A stretch of 64,000 nucleotides of DNA from an uncultured Alphaproteobacteria bacterium (GCA_902522465.1 CABYVV010000004.1:1-64000); one strand, 5' to 3'. Positions 9,732 through 19,791 are shown, numbered from the stretch's first letter. Notes: generated by a model not told the origin, from the letters alone. Translations and numbers: made by a program.

Positions 9732-10488
9732 AAGTATTTTTAACGAAGACTATTCAAAATCTTATGATTTAATATATGAAAAAAAAAATTATAACGATGA
9801 ATGTAACCGTATAATAAAATTCATAAAATATAAAAAATCTGTTTCAAATATTTTAGATCTAGGATGTGGGACATGCAGCCATTCAATCATATTATCAAAA
9901 TATGGTTTCAATATTGATGCCATTGACAGATCAGGAAAAATGCTTGAAATTGCCAAAAAAAAAATTGAAAAAAAAAAAATCAGTAACATTAAGTTAATAC
10001 AAGCAGATATCGAAAACTTAGATCTTAAAAATGCTCAGTATGATGTAATTTTATTGCTATTTAATGTGTTAGGTTATTTAAAAAAACCATATCTTTTCTT
10101 TTCTAATTTAAAGAAATACTTAAAAAAAGGTAGTTTAGTGATTTTTGACTTTTGGCATGAAAGTGCAATAATCCAAAATGGACCAAAAAAAACAAAAAAA
10201 AATTTTGAAAAAGCAGAAGTTAACTTGACAAAGATTTCTCAAGGAAAAGTAAATCAAAAAGACAAGACAATAATAATTAACATCCAAACCTATGAGAAAG
10301 AAAAAAATGCAGTAATCACTAAAAATGAAGAAGAGCACCATATCAAGTATTATAATATTGAATCACTTACTTTAAATTTGATTAATGAGGGTTTTAAAGT
10401 TCTAAAATTTGAAGATTTTGAAAACGATGGATGCTTACCCAGTAAAGAAAACTGGAGCGCCTATTGTGTTTCTAAATATCTAGGATGA
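9715..10488 (+). CDS. class I SAM-dependent methyltransferase
   Basis: ILDLGCGTCSHSIILSKYGFNIDAIDRSGKMLEIAKKK; overlaps the DegT gene by 17 nt. Confidence 0.88.
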   Translation: MNQENRSIFNEDYSKSYDLIYEKKNYNDECNRIIKFIKYKKSVSNILDLGCGTCSHSIILSKYGFNIDAIDRSGKMLEIAKKKIEKKKISNIKLIQADIENLDLKNAQYDVILLLFNVLGYLKKPYLFFSNLKKYLKKGSLVIFDFWHESAIIQNGPKKTKKNFEKAEVNLTKISQGKVNQKDKTIIINIQTYEKEKNAVITKNEEEHHIKYYNIESLTLNLINEGFKVLKFEDFENDGCLPSKENWSAYCVSKYLG

Positions 10489-10503
10489 AACGTTAAATAG
10501 TGC

Positions 10504-11736
10504 ATGAAAATAAAAAATTGTAGATTCTGTGGACACAAAAAATTAAACCTTTTTTTAGATCTAGGTTATTGTCAGCCAGCCGATCAATTTCTGAGCATCC
10601 CTTTCTCAAAAAGCAACGCACAGATATACCCATTAGAAGTAGTAAAATGTGATAATTGTCATTTAGTCCAATTAAATTATACCTGTTCAGGAAAAATTCT
10701 ATATCAACAAGATTATCCTTATGAATCAGATATTACAAAACAGGGCAGGAAACATTGGAAAGAATTTGCAAAGAGTGTAGTTAAAAGGTTTGCTTTAGGA
10801 AGTGATGATTTAGTTATTGATATTGGAAGCAACGTAGGCGAACTTTTATCAAACTTTAAAAATGAGAAAGTCAAAGTTCAGGGAATAGACCCAGCGGAAA
10901 ATATTGCTAAAAAAGCAGAAACAAGGGGGATTCCTACAATTAACGCTTTTTTTAATAAGACAATAATTAATATTTTAAAAAAGAAAAACCTACATCCAAA
11001 GGTAATAACCGGAACTAATGTTTTTGCACATATTGATGATATAAGTGGATCGTTAAATGTTGTAAAAGCAATTCTGCTTCCTGATGGTATCTTTATAATT
11101 GAAGCACCATACCTGAAAAATTTACTTGATGGTTTAGAGTACGATACGATTTATCATGAACATTTATGCTACCTTTCTGTTACACCCCTCGAAGCACTCT
11201 TTAAAAAATTTGAGTTAGAAATATTTGATATAGATTTTCAAAAGATACATGGAGGATCAATCAGAGTTTTCGTTCAACATACGAATGGGGTCCATAAAAG
11301 GTCACCAAAAGTACAAAAGATTTTAGAGGAAGAGGAGAAACAAAAAATACATGATATCAATTATTTAAAAGAATTTGCTGAAAAAGTTGTTGATCACAAA
11401 GTTCAATTAATAACTCTCCTCAAAACGTTAAAAAGAGAAGGTAAGAAGGTGGCAGCTGTTGGTGCACCTGCTAAAGGGATGACTCTTCTAAATTATTGTG
11501 ATATTAACAAGAATTTTTTAGAATTTGTAACCGAAGTGTCAAAACTCAAAATAAATAAATACTGCCCTGGAACAGATTTGAAAATTATTGGTGACAATGA
11601 ATTGATAAAACAAAATATTGATTATGCTTTAATTTTACCATGGAATTTTAAAGACGAGATCATGAGCAACCTTAAAGAGTTTAGAGATGGTGGTGGAAAA
11701 TTTATAATACCACTTCCAAAGGTAACAATTTTATGA
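10504..11736 (+). CDS. class I SAM-dependent methyltransferase, sugar C-methyltransferase type (N-terminal zinc motif)
   Basis: CRFCGHKKLNLFLDLGYCQPADQFL, CDNCHLVQLNY, VIDIGSNVGELL, C-terminal AAVGAPAKGMTLLNYC. Confidence 0.85.
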   Translation: MKIKNCRFCGHKKLNLFLDLGYCQPADQFLSIPFSKSNAQIYPLEVVKCDNCHLVQLNYTCSGKILYQQDYPYESDITKQGRKHWKEFAKSVVKRFALGSDDLVIDIGSNVGELLSNFKNEKVKVQGIDPAENIAKKAETRGIPTINAFFNKTIINILKKKNLHPKVITGTNVFAHIDDISGSLNVVKAILLPDGIFIIEAPYLKNLLDGLEYDTIYHEHLCYLSVTPLEALFKKFELEIFDIDFQKIHGGSIRVFVQHTNGVHKRSPKVQKILEEEEKQKIHDINYLKEFAEKVVDHKVQLITLLKTLKREGKKVAAVGAPAKGMTLLNYCDINKNFLEFVTEVSKLKINKYCPGTDLKIIGDNELIKQNIDYALILPWNFKDEIMSNLKEFRDGGGKFIIPLPKVTIL

Positions 11737-11748
11737 TTAAAAGTTATC

Positions 11749-12126
11749 ATGATTATTAAGCACATTACAAAGGATTTTGAGGATCACAGAGGGGTGATTT
11801 CAGACATCCTCGTTAAAGAGAGGATTGATTATGTAACAATCATTTATAATAACAAAGGAGCAATTAGAGGCAACCACTACCATAAGGAAACAATCCAATT
11901 TTTGTATGTTCTTGAAGGTTCAATTTTGGTTGCATCGCAAAAAAAGGGAGAAGAAGTAGAAGAGGAAGTTTTAAAAAAAGGAAGTTTATTGTTCAATGAA
12001 GCTTACGAAGCTCACGCAATAAAATCATTAGAAGATAGTAAATTATTAATCTTAACACGAGGTCTTAGAGGAGGTAAAGACTATGAGACTGACACCTACA
12101 AGCTTGAGAAACCCTTAATAAAATAA
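11749..12126 (+). CDS. cupin-domain protein (sugar epimerase-like)
   Basis: AIRGNHYHKETIQFLYVLEGSILVASQ, GSLLFNEAYEAHAIKSLEDSKLLILTRG. Confidence 0.8.
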   Translation: MIIKHITKDFEDHRGVISDILVKERIDYVTIIYNNKGAIRGNHYHKETIQFLYVLEGSILVASQKKGEEVEEEVLKKGSLLFNEAYEAHAIKSLEDSKLLILTRGLRGGKDYETDTYKLEKPLIK

Positions 12127-12855
12127 TCACTTATTTTTATATCCAATGACCACAAAATTAGACTTAAAGAGAAATAATCTTACAAAAAAGATCTTGAACT
12201 TGAAGTTATCTGTTAGATGAAAAGTTAGTTTATTAAGCTGTTTTTTTGATAATAAATTAAGATTTTCTTCTTTACTAAAAAACTGAAAACCTAATATTTT
12301 AAGAATTCTAGCGAAAAATCTATTTGGCAACCAATGTAACAAAAGGAGTTTTGTATGAAATTCAATTGGATGAAATTTGTTAGGGGTAGTAAATACTATG
12401 TATTTCTTTGATAATCTTATCATATTTTGAATCATTTTTCTTTGGTTATCAAAACTACCCACGTGCTCAATAACAGCAGAAGAAATTACTAAGTCAGATC
12501 TGAAAGATTTTAATTCTTTATCTCCAAGATCCTCTGTAATAGATTTTACAAGTGTTGAATCAAAATCACCTGAGGAGATATTTTGATTTGATAATGATTT
12601 TTTTTTTTTTACCGGGATGTTATTGATAATATAGTTTGAACTTTCAAATGAAGAATCTTCGGTTGTCCCAATATCTAAACAATCCTTAACCAATTTTAAA
12701 TTTAGTTCATTTTTAATAAGGTTTAAAATTTCTACTCTTTTGGCTTTTACGATCCTATCGATAAAATTAAAGTGAAAAATAGCATGAATTTTTTTTTGAA
12801 ACATCTTTGCAATATTATCATAAAGAAATTTAAAATATAAATTTTTTTGAATCAA
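12127..12855 (-). CDS. class I SAM-dependent methyltransferase
   Basis: DCLDIGTTEDSSFESSNY, SDLVISSAVIEHVGSFDNQRKMIQNMIRLSKKYIVFTTPNKFHPIEFHT. Confidence 0.8.
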   Translation of the reverse strand: MIQKNLYFKFLYDNIAKMFQKKIHAIFHFNFIDRIVKAKRVEILNLIKNELNLKLVKDCLDIGTTEDSSFESSNYIINNIPVKKKKSLSNQNISSGDFDSTLVKSITEDLGDKELKSFRSDLVISSAVIEHVGSFDNQRKMIQNMIRLSKKYIVFTTPNKFHPIEFHTKLLLLHWLPNRFFARILKILGFQFFSKEENLNLLSKKQLNKLTFHLTDNFKFKIFFVRLFLFKSNFVVIGYKNK

Positions 12856-12915
12856 TAATTAGTTTTAATTCTGGTAAATACTAATTTTTTTTTTAAGATT
12901 GAAAAGGGAATTTAA

Positions 12916-14391
12916 ATGAGCGGAATTTATAGTAAAATAATTTTTATTTGTCTATTTTTAAGTTACATAATTTTAAGTAATAATAATATTTATGACACAT
13001 TGTTTATTGATATCGCGCACAATGATTTAAATAAATTTTATTTTTATTTTTTTGTTAATATACTTTTTTTTATTTCTTTTTTTTTATGTCTTTTACTTAA
13101 AAACTCAATAATAAAATTTTTCCTTTGTATCAGTTTTTTGTTTTCTGCATTTGCAAGTCAAGTGTTCCAGGACATTTCTGGAAATATCATAAACATTAAT
13201 GATATTGAAATAGCTTTATTAAACCTAAATTCTTTAGGAGATTTTATTCAAGAATACAGTAGTATTATAATTCCAAATTTCTTAGTTTTAATCTATGGAT
13301 TTCTACTTCTTATTTTTTTTAAAGTATCACAACTTCATATAAATAAAGACGGATACGTTTATTCTGGAATAATTCTTATAATTTGTTTCTTGGTTACATT
13401 ATCAATAAAAAGAGGTGGGTTTGCAACCCAAGGTTTGCCAACTCAACTTCAAGCAGTTATTCCAATACCCAGTCTTATGATTACAAAAAATTTTGAATTT
13501 GAAAATGAAAAAATAATCATTGAAGAGGAAAGGAATGAAAATATTGTTTTGATAATAGATGAAAGTGTGTCATTTGAATTTTTCATGCAAGCAATTGAAA
13601 TTGATGACTCTGAAAATGAGTATTTTAATAATACCAAGAAGTTTTACTCGATACATAATTGTAGTGCACAATCAGTATTTTCTCTAATGAATGGTCTAAA
13701 AGTTAATGACGAAAAAATTATTATTAGGAAAAACCTATGGGTAATAGCTAAAGAAAATGGATATGAAACAGTCTATCTTTCTGGGCAAGAAAAAGAAAAT
13801 AATTACCAATATCTTCAAAGCCCTAATGATATACGGAATATTGACAAAAAAATTTTTTTCAGCAAGTATGATCATAAAAAAAGAGATAAGGAAATTCTTG
13901 AAAATTTGATTCCAATTTTAAAAAAAGGAAAAAAAAAATTTGTTGTAGTAATTAAAAATGGATCTCATTTTCCATATCATAATAAGTTCGATTTAGACAA
14001 ATATGGGCTTAATAAAGAAAATAATGATGAACTCATTTACACTTATAGTTTAAAGGAAAATAGTGTTGAGTTTTTAAAAAAATTATTTGTCAGCATCGAT
14101 GAAGACACAAGAGTCCTATATTTATCTGATCATGGACAAGCTTTTCAAAATAAAAGTTTTAAGCATTGTAATAGTACTAATCCGTCAATTAATGAGTGGA
14201 AAGTTCCATTTATATATTACGATGTTCAAGGTAATAATATCGAAGATATTAATAATCTAGAGGTTTATGATTTAGTTTTGTCACTTTTTGGAATTAAACG
14301 GGAAAAATTTAAACCTTCTACAAACTATTTATTTTATGGTAACTTAAATACGCGATTTGATACCAACTTAAAGTTTAAAAAAACTCGATAG
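12916..14391 (+). CDS. membrane-anchored alkaline-phosphatase-superfamily protein (sulfatase/phosphoethanolamine or phosphoglycerol transferase-like)
   Basis: N-terminal TM helices then NIVLIIDESVSFEFF, HNCSAQSVFSLMNGL, VVVIKNGSHFPYHNKFD, VLYLSDHGQAFQN. Confidence 0.75.
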   Translation: MSGIYSKIIFICLFLSYIILSNNNIYDTLFIDIAHNDLNKFYFYFFVNILFFISFFLCLLLKNSIIKFFLCISFLFSAFASQVFQDISGNIININDIEIALLNLNSLGDFIQEYSSIIIPNFLVLIYGFLLLIFFKVSQLHINKDGYVYSGIILIICFLVTLSIKRGGFATQGLPTQLQAVIPIPSLMITKNFEFENEKIIIEEERNENIVLIIDESVSFEFFMQAIEIDDSENEYFNNTKKFYSIHNCSAQSVFSLMNGLKVNDEKIIIRKNLWVIAKENGYETVYLSGQEKENNYQYLQSPNDIRNIDKKIFFSKYDHKKRDKEILENLIPILKKGKKKFVVVIKNGSHFPYHNKFDLDKYGLNKENNDELIYTYSLKENSVEFLKKLFVSIDEDTRVLYLSDHGQAFQNKSFKHCNSTNPSINEWKVPFIYYDVQGNNIEDINNLEVYDLVLSLFGIKREKFKPSTNYLFYGNLNTRFDTNLKFKKTR

Positions 14392-14395
14392 ATCT

Positions 14396-15100
14396 TTGAA
14401 AATCATTATTATATTTACTCTTGTTTGCAGTTTTTTATTCCAACTAAAAAAAATATCATCTAAGCAAATGTTCGAGCATACAGAAGTTTGGTTGCATAGA
14501 GGACAAGAGAAATCAAAAGATTTGCAAAGTACATTCAAATTAGTTGAAAAAAAATCATGGGGAGGAGTTGAGTTGGATATATTTTTTAATAAAAATGATA
14601 AAATCTTTTATATTACCCACGATTATTCAAATGAATCTTCAAATACGCCGTATAGTTTAAATGATATAAATCAATTTGAAGGTAAAAAATTGTGGTTAGA
14701 TTTTAAGAATTTAAAAGACGTCAAGTTCTCTGAGCTTTCCAAATTGAAAGATCAACTAAAAGGACTTGGAAAAAAAAATTTTATATTTTTAGAAAGTCAG
14801 AACTTTTTGAAATTAAAAATTTTGCAAAATCATACAGTAAAATCTATATTTCGTCCTCCACTTGTAAGTGATAACAAACTGTTCTTATTCTTATTAAAAT
14901 ATTTTATTGATATCTTTAATTATGATTATGTGAGCGTACCTTATAAACAACTTAATCTATTTAAAAAATTTTTTGAGAAAGGTAAAGTTGTAACTTTTAC
15001 GGTGAATTCGCCTGAGACTCTTTGTCAATTATTGAAAGATAACTTTACAAAAGTAGTCTTAAGCACAATTAATCCAGATAAAATTAAATGTGAATACTAA
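14396..15100 (+). CDS. glycerophosphodiester phosphodiesterase-like protein with signal peptide
   Basis: VWLHRGQEKSKDLQSTFKLVEKKSWGGVELDIFFNKNDKIFYITHDYS; GDPD HRG / ELD / HD motif order; TTG start. Confidence 0.65.
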   Translation: MKIIIIFTLVCSFLFQLKKISSKQMFEHTEVWLHRGQEKSKDLQSTFKLVEKKSWGGVELDIFFNKNDKIFYITHDYSNESSNTPYSLNDINQFEGKKLWLDFKNLKDVKFSELSKLKDQLKGLGKKNFIFLESQNFLKLKILQNHTVKSIFRPPLVSDNKLFLFLLKYFIDIFNYDYVSVPYKQLNLFKKFFEKGKVVTFTVNSPETLCQLLKDNFTKVVLSTINPDKIKCEY

Positions 15101-15101
15101 T

Positions 15102-15980
15102 TTAAAATTTTATAAAATCTTTAACATAATCTTTTAGATCTACTTTTCCAATTTTCTCAATAACTTTTTTTTCTCTAACTTTTTTTACAAAAGAAGGAGT
15201 ATACCGCTCCCCTGGTCTCTCGGGAATTAATATGTAATCTGATTTAAACATCTTTGCAATTTGAAATATGGTATATGAATTTTTTGATCTGATTGAATAA
15301 TGAGAATTTTTGTTTTCCAATAAAGCAAGCATACATGTGTCAATTGTGTCATCTATATGAGTAAAATATCTTTTCTGAGTTCCTGGTTTGACTATTGGTA
15401 AGGGAATACCTTTTCTCTTGTAATCCTCAAATATTCCAATTACAGCTCCCATTTTCTTATTTCCTATTTGTTTTGATCCATAAACATTATAAAAGTAGAT
15501 AATCTCAAATTGTAAATTAAACCAATCATGATAATTAAGAATAAAATTAAGGTTATGAGTTTTAGTGAATGCATAAGGTGAAAGATTCTGATCCTTAAAA
15601 TTGTTTCCGAAGGCAGAAGAAGTAGCAGAGTAAATAATTTTTATTTCATTAATTCTGCAGAATTCAATTACCGAAATAGTTCCATGAATATTTGAGTTTA
15701 TAAGCTCTTCAGAATATTCAAAACTTTGCGCAATTCTTGAAAATTCTCCAAAATGAAAAATGCATTTTATGCTATTCTTAAATTTATCTAATTTTTTAGC
15801 AATATTTCTTGTATCACATTTAAGATATTTTACTCTTTCATTAATAATATGATTTTTTTTTGACCCTGAAAAATAGTTATCTAAACATATCAAATTGTAT
15901 TCTGTTTCTTTAAGTAATCTAGATATTAAATTTGATCCAATGAATCCAGCTCCACCGGTAACTACAACAAATTGTTTCAT
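15102..15980 (-). CDS. NAD-dependent epimerase/dehydratase (UDP-glucose 4-epimerase-like)
   Basis: VVTGGAGFIGSNLISRLL Rossmann motif; YSATSSAFGN and YAFTKTHN catalytic region. Confidence 0.88.
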   Translation of the reverse strand: MKQFVVVTGGAGFIGSNLISRLLKETEYNLICLDNYFSGSKKNHIINERVKYLKCDTRNIAKKLDKFKNSIKCIFHFGEFSRIAQSFEYSEELINSNIHGTISVIEFCRINEIKIIYSATSSAFGNNFKDQNLSPYAFTKTHNLNFILNYHDWFNLQFEIIYFYNVYGSKQIGNKKMGAVIGIFEDYKRKGIPLPIVKPGTQKRYFTHIDDTIDTCMLALLENKNSHYSIRSKNSYTIFQIAKMFKSDYILIPERPGERYTPSFVKKVREKKVIEKIGKVDLKDYVKDFIKF

Positions 15981-16096
15981 CTTGTTAAATTTTGCGAAAA
16001 TAATATCATAAGATCAAATTTATTTTTTTAATATATTTTTAAGATTCTTTTTTCTTAATTGTAGAGTATTTTAACTATTGATAAAGTGTTACTTCT

Positions 16097-17194
16097 ATGA
16101 TTTTAAGTGTAGTTATTCCTTGCCTAAATGAAAGTGAAACAATAGCTATTTGTATAAAAAAATCAATAAAGCAAATTAAGTTACTAAAAATTAAAGGTGA
16201 AGTTATTGTTGCAGATAATGGATCAATTGACGGATCTATAGAAATTGCAAAAAAAAATGGAGCAAAAGTCATACATGTTAGAGAAAAGGGATATGGTGCC
16301 GCACTTAGAGCCGGTTTTTCAGCTGCCAAAGGAAAATACATAATAATGGGTGATGGAGATGACAGTTATGATTTCAATTTCATAAATAAGTTTTACAGGA
16401 AAATTGAAAAAGGGTACGACCTTGTTCAAGGTTGTAGATTTCCATCTGGAGGGGGAATAATTGAAAAAGGAGCAATGCCAATTTCGCACAGATTAGTTGG
16501 CAATCCCTTCTTGACTAAGGTTTCTAGATTTCTTCATAAAGTTCCTTTTAACGATATGTACTGTGGTATGAAAATGTTCCGTAAATCATTTTTAGACAAG
16601 TTATCTTTCTTCTCAACCGGAATGGTATTCTGTATGGAATTGGTAATAAAATTTCACAACCATGGATCAAAATCTTGCGAATTGCCAATAATTTTTAAAA
16701 AAGACGGAAGAAAAAAAGGTAAAAGTCATATTAGAACATTTTATGATGGATTCAGTACATTAAAATTTTTGCTAATTTGCTGTCCAAAATGGTTATTCTT
16801 TATACCCTCCCTAATTTTGTTTCTGATATCTACTTACCACGTTTTCAATTCCCATTTTTCATTTTCAGAATCAGAATTATTTAAAATATTTTTTCTCCAG
16901 ATTTTATCAATTCAACTGTTAATGTTAGGTCTATTTGCATCAGTGCTATCTGAAAAAATAGGACTGGGTGAAAACAAATATTTAAAAAGTTTCTTCAAAT
17001 ATTTCACACTTTCACTTGCAATTATTTTATTTTCAATAATTGGGACTCTCTCTTTATTTACTAAGATATTTATAATTCAAGAAACTTATCCTGAATATCT
17101 TTCAACTATTTGCGACTACATAGTTTTTCTGTCAATTATGATCATTTTTAATTCATTTTTCGTATCATTGTTAAACATAGAAAAAGAAATTTAG
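16097..17194 (+). CDS. glycosyltransferase family 2 with C-terminal TM helices
   Basis: LSVVIPCLNESETIAICIKK, VIVADNGSIDGS, YIIMGDGDDSYDF, KKDGRKKGKSHIRTFYDG. Confidence 0.9.
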   Translation: MILSVVIPCLNESETIAICIKKSIKQIKLLKIKGEVIVADNGSIDGSIEIAKKNGAKVIHVREKGYGAALRAGFSAAKGKYIIMGDGDDSYDFNFINKFYRKIEKGYDLVQGCRFPSGGGIIEKGAMPISHRLVGNPFLTKVSRFLHKVPFNDMYCGMKMFRKSFLDKLSFFSTGMVFCMELVIKFHNHGSKSCELPIIFKKDGRKKGKSHIRTFYDGFSTLKFLLICCPKWLFFIPSLILFLISTYHVFNSHFSFSESELFKIFFLQILSIQLLMLGLFASVLSEKIGLGENKYLKSFFKYFTLSLAIILFSIIGTLSLFTKIFIIQETYPEYLSTICDYIVFLSIMIIFNSFFVSLLNIEKEI

Positions 17195-17200
17195 AAAATT

Positions 17201-18514
17201 TTAACTATACGGTCCAAACTTTAAAATCGACCAAATATAAAAAGCACAAAATGCAAAAGCATTGGTTATAATAAATCTTTTTTTTCTATAACAATTTTTA
17301 TAATTTTGCTGAATTATAAATGTAAAAATTATCAATATTGGTACAATCAGACCTGCAGAAATATTTAATGGTAAATATCCAACCAATGAAAAAAATATTA
17401 TATAGATAAAAAAATAAAATGCTGAAGCAATAATCACAGGATTTTTAAAACTAAAATTAATATTTTTGAAGAATATTAAAATATTAGTAAAAAATAAAAA
17501 AATTAAAAGCCAGTATTGTTTCAAAAATCCAGAGATAAAAAATGAAGAATCTTTGTAAAACTTTAACATGGCATTTCCGAATTCTTTTTTTAGGATCAGA
17601 TCTACAAACCATATTACTGAATCATGTTCCCTGAATACTTGAAAATAAAAGTCTGAGTTTATGCTCTGTATGTACGAATACCAAATCAAAAAAGGAGAAA
17701 TAAAAATCACTGAAAAAATTGAAACATAGCTAAATGATCTTAATAGATCATCTTTATAGTTTTTGAAAAAATAGAAGAATAAAAGACAAGAATATGAAAC
17801 TATAAATACTCCATAAAATAAAAGCGAAACACCAAGGACCAAAAAAGTCATCAACAATTCTTTATGGTTAATTTTTTCTTCTACAATCTTAATTATATAT
17901 TTAATTGTAAATACTCCACATAACAGGTTGAGTAATTTTGTAGAAGGTGACCAAAAAAATTGATTGGTAATATTATTGAACACTAAAAATATCAGAAGCC
18001 AAGCGGTAACATGTTCATAATTCCTTATGTGAAATATAGATATATTAAAAATTTCAAAGGCTAGCTTCAAAATTAGAATAATAATAAAAAAATTGACCAG
18101 TGCATAGCTAAGGTAAATAAGTTTTGGATGGAACTTTTCATAAATTATTTCACTTTGATCATTATTTAGATTTATTTCTGTTGTTTTTGGATAATCATTA
18201 AAAAATCCGAACGTTTTGAATAAAATGTCTAATGGATAAGTTAGAATATGAACAGTTGTGATTAGTCCTGGTCTAGGTTGCCTTATTGATTCCTTGTCTA
18301 AGAGCCTTGAGGGATCTGACGCGTTGAGCATCCAATCAGCAGAATCACAATTCATACTATGACCCAAATATGAATTTATTTCAAAGTTTCTTACACAATA
18401 CTCTTCTTGTAAATTATCTGGAACTCGCGGGCCTATTAATAGCAAGAATAAGTAGACGGTTATTAAAGTCCAGAACAGATAAAATAACATTTTACTTATA
18501 AAATTTGATTCCAA
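17201..18514 (-). CDS. polytopic membrane protein of unknown function
   Basis: 437 aa with many hydrophobic segments; glycan-region context; no family recognised. Confidence 0.6.
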   Translation of the reverse strand: MESNFISKMLFYLFWTLITVYLFLLLIGPRVPDNLQEEYCVRNFEINSYLGHSMNCDSADWMLNASDPSRLLDKESIRQPRPGLITTVHILTYPLDILFKTFGFFNDYPKTTEINLNNDQSEIIYEKFHPKLIYLSYALVNFFIIILILKLAFEIFNISIFHIRNYEHVTAWLLIFLVFNNITNQFFWSPSTKLLNLLCGVFTIKYIIKIVEEKINHKELLMTFLVLGVSLLFYGVFIVSYSCLLFFYFFKNYKDDLLRSFSYVSIFSVIFISPFLIWYSYIQSINSDFYFQVFREHDSVIWFVDLILKKEFGNAMLKFYKDSSFFISGFLKQYWLLIFLFFTNILIFFKNINFSFKNPVIIASAFYFFIYIIFFSLVGYLPLNISAGLIVPILIIFTFIIQQNYKNCYRKKRFIITNAFAFCAFYIWSILKFGPYS

Positions 18515-18620
18515 TTTTTCCCTTAGATATTTTTAATCAATATATTCTTTTATAATAAGAATTATTTCAAATTAAATTTAATCTTATTTTTTTTTAACTA
18601 TAATAGTGCTCATAATATAA

Positions 18621-18707
18621 GCCCCTATGGCGGAATTGGTAGACGCGACGGATTCAAAATCCGTTGAACTTCGGTTCATGTCCGTTCGAGTCGGACTAGG
18701 GGTACCA
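18621..18707 (+). tRNA. tRNA-Leu (anticodon CAA)
   Basis: GCCCCTA/TAGGGGT acceptor, anticodon arm ACGGA-TTCAAAA-TCCGT, long variable arm, GTTCGAGTC T-loop, encoded CCA. Confidence 0.95.
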
Positions 18708-18742
18708 TCTTAACTAAATGACAGTAAGAGTTTTAGATTTGA

Positions 18743-18767
18743 TATATTGTTTTGACAACAAACATTT
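18743..18767 (+). repeat. 25-bp direct repeat, copy 1 (TATATTGTTTTGACAACAAACATTT)
   Basis: Exact match to 20235..20259; same spacing after each tRNA-Leu 3' end. Confidence 0.9.
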
Positions 18768-18807
18768 GAGTATCCAAAAAAGTGTGATAGGAAAAAACTT
18801 TATATCC

Positions 18808-19791
18808 TTAATCAACTTTTAAATATTCAAAAATGCAATCACTCCATATTGAGTGAAGCTTTTCATTTGGGTGTCCTTCATCTTTTACAATATACTTTTC
18901 CTCAAGTTTTTCTTGATTACAGTCAAGATATTCAATATTGTTTTTTTCAAAAAATAATTTCATTTGCGATACTTTACTTGTAGAACTATTTAAGAATAGA
19001 TTAACGAAAATAATCCCATTTTTATTTGAAATTTCATTCATTTTTTTAATAATTGTATTAGTTACCAAATATCTTTGTTGGTATCTTTTTTTAGAAACAA
19101 AATACATAATCCTTTTTTCAACAAAATGTATCAATGACGAGTATTCACTTAGAGGTATTTTAAAATATTTTGTTACATCACTTTTTATTAAATTTTTTTT
19201 ATCTAATGTTACAAAAGGTAAATCAATTGCTCCTCTTTTTGAATATTGATAAAGCATTTTCAACCATGAATCTTGTGCAATATTTCTTAAGTCATGATGT
19301 TCAACATATCCATAAAAAATAAATTTTATTTGATCATTTTGTTTTAAAAGTTGTTTTAGTTTCAAAAAACTTTGGAAGGTTCCATAACCACCAACACCAT
19401 AGTTTTCTATATTAAATTTTTTAATTCTACTTTGGAGTTTAAAGGAAAAAGTTTGAAAATTATCAACTGCAAAACCTTGAGTAAAAGATCCCCCAATAAA
19501 AATAATTTTTTTAACCGATTGATTATCATACAAATCGAATCTTCCAAATTTTGTAGTTGTTAATTCAGTATTTTTACCATCAGAACTCCATGGACTAAAT
19601 TTAAATGATCCTATTTTTGGTTTCCAACCTAAAATATTATCATATTCATTAGTCTGGGGTTCTTCAATTGTCTTTTCAGAAAAGATGAATGGTTCCTCAC
19701 CAAAAAGTCTTAATAAAATTTCTAATGAAAAAAATAATATTAAAATTGAAAAAATTAATGTTGATGAAGTGAAAAGTATTTTTTTAATCAA
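18808..19791 (-). CDS. SGNH/GDSL-type hydrolase-like protein
   Basis: VKKIIFIGGSFTQGFAVDNFQTFSFKLQ (GxSxTxG block I-like), NYGVGGYGTFQ, late DEGHPNEKLHSIWSD (DxxH-like). Confidence 0.7.
   Translation of the reverse strand: MIKKILFTSSTLIFSILILFFSLEILLRLFGEEPFIFSEKTIEEPQTNEYDNILGWKPKIGSFKFSPWSSDGKNTELTTTKFGRFDLYDNQSVKKIIFIGGSFTQGFAVDNFQTFSFKLQSRIKKFNIENYGVGGYGTFQSFLKLKQLLKQNDQIKFIFYGYVEHHDLRNIAQDSWLKMLYQYSKRGAIDLPFVTLDKKNLIKSDVTKYFKIPLSEYSSLIHFVEKRIMYFVSKKRYQQRYLVTNTIIKKMNEISNKNGIIFVNLFLNSSTSKVSQMKLFFEKNNIEYLDCNQEKLEEKYIVKDEGHPNEKLHSIWSDCIFEYLKVD

Noticed and set aside
9952-9981. Long A runs in the methyltransferase gene as a phase-variation tract
   Set aside because: The frame is intact and similar A/T runs are scattered throughout this AT-rich window; no supporting evidence for phase variation.
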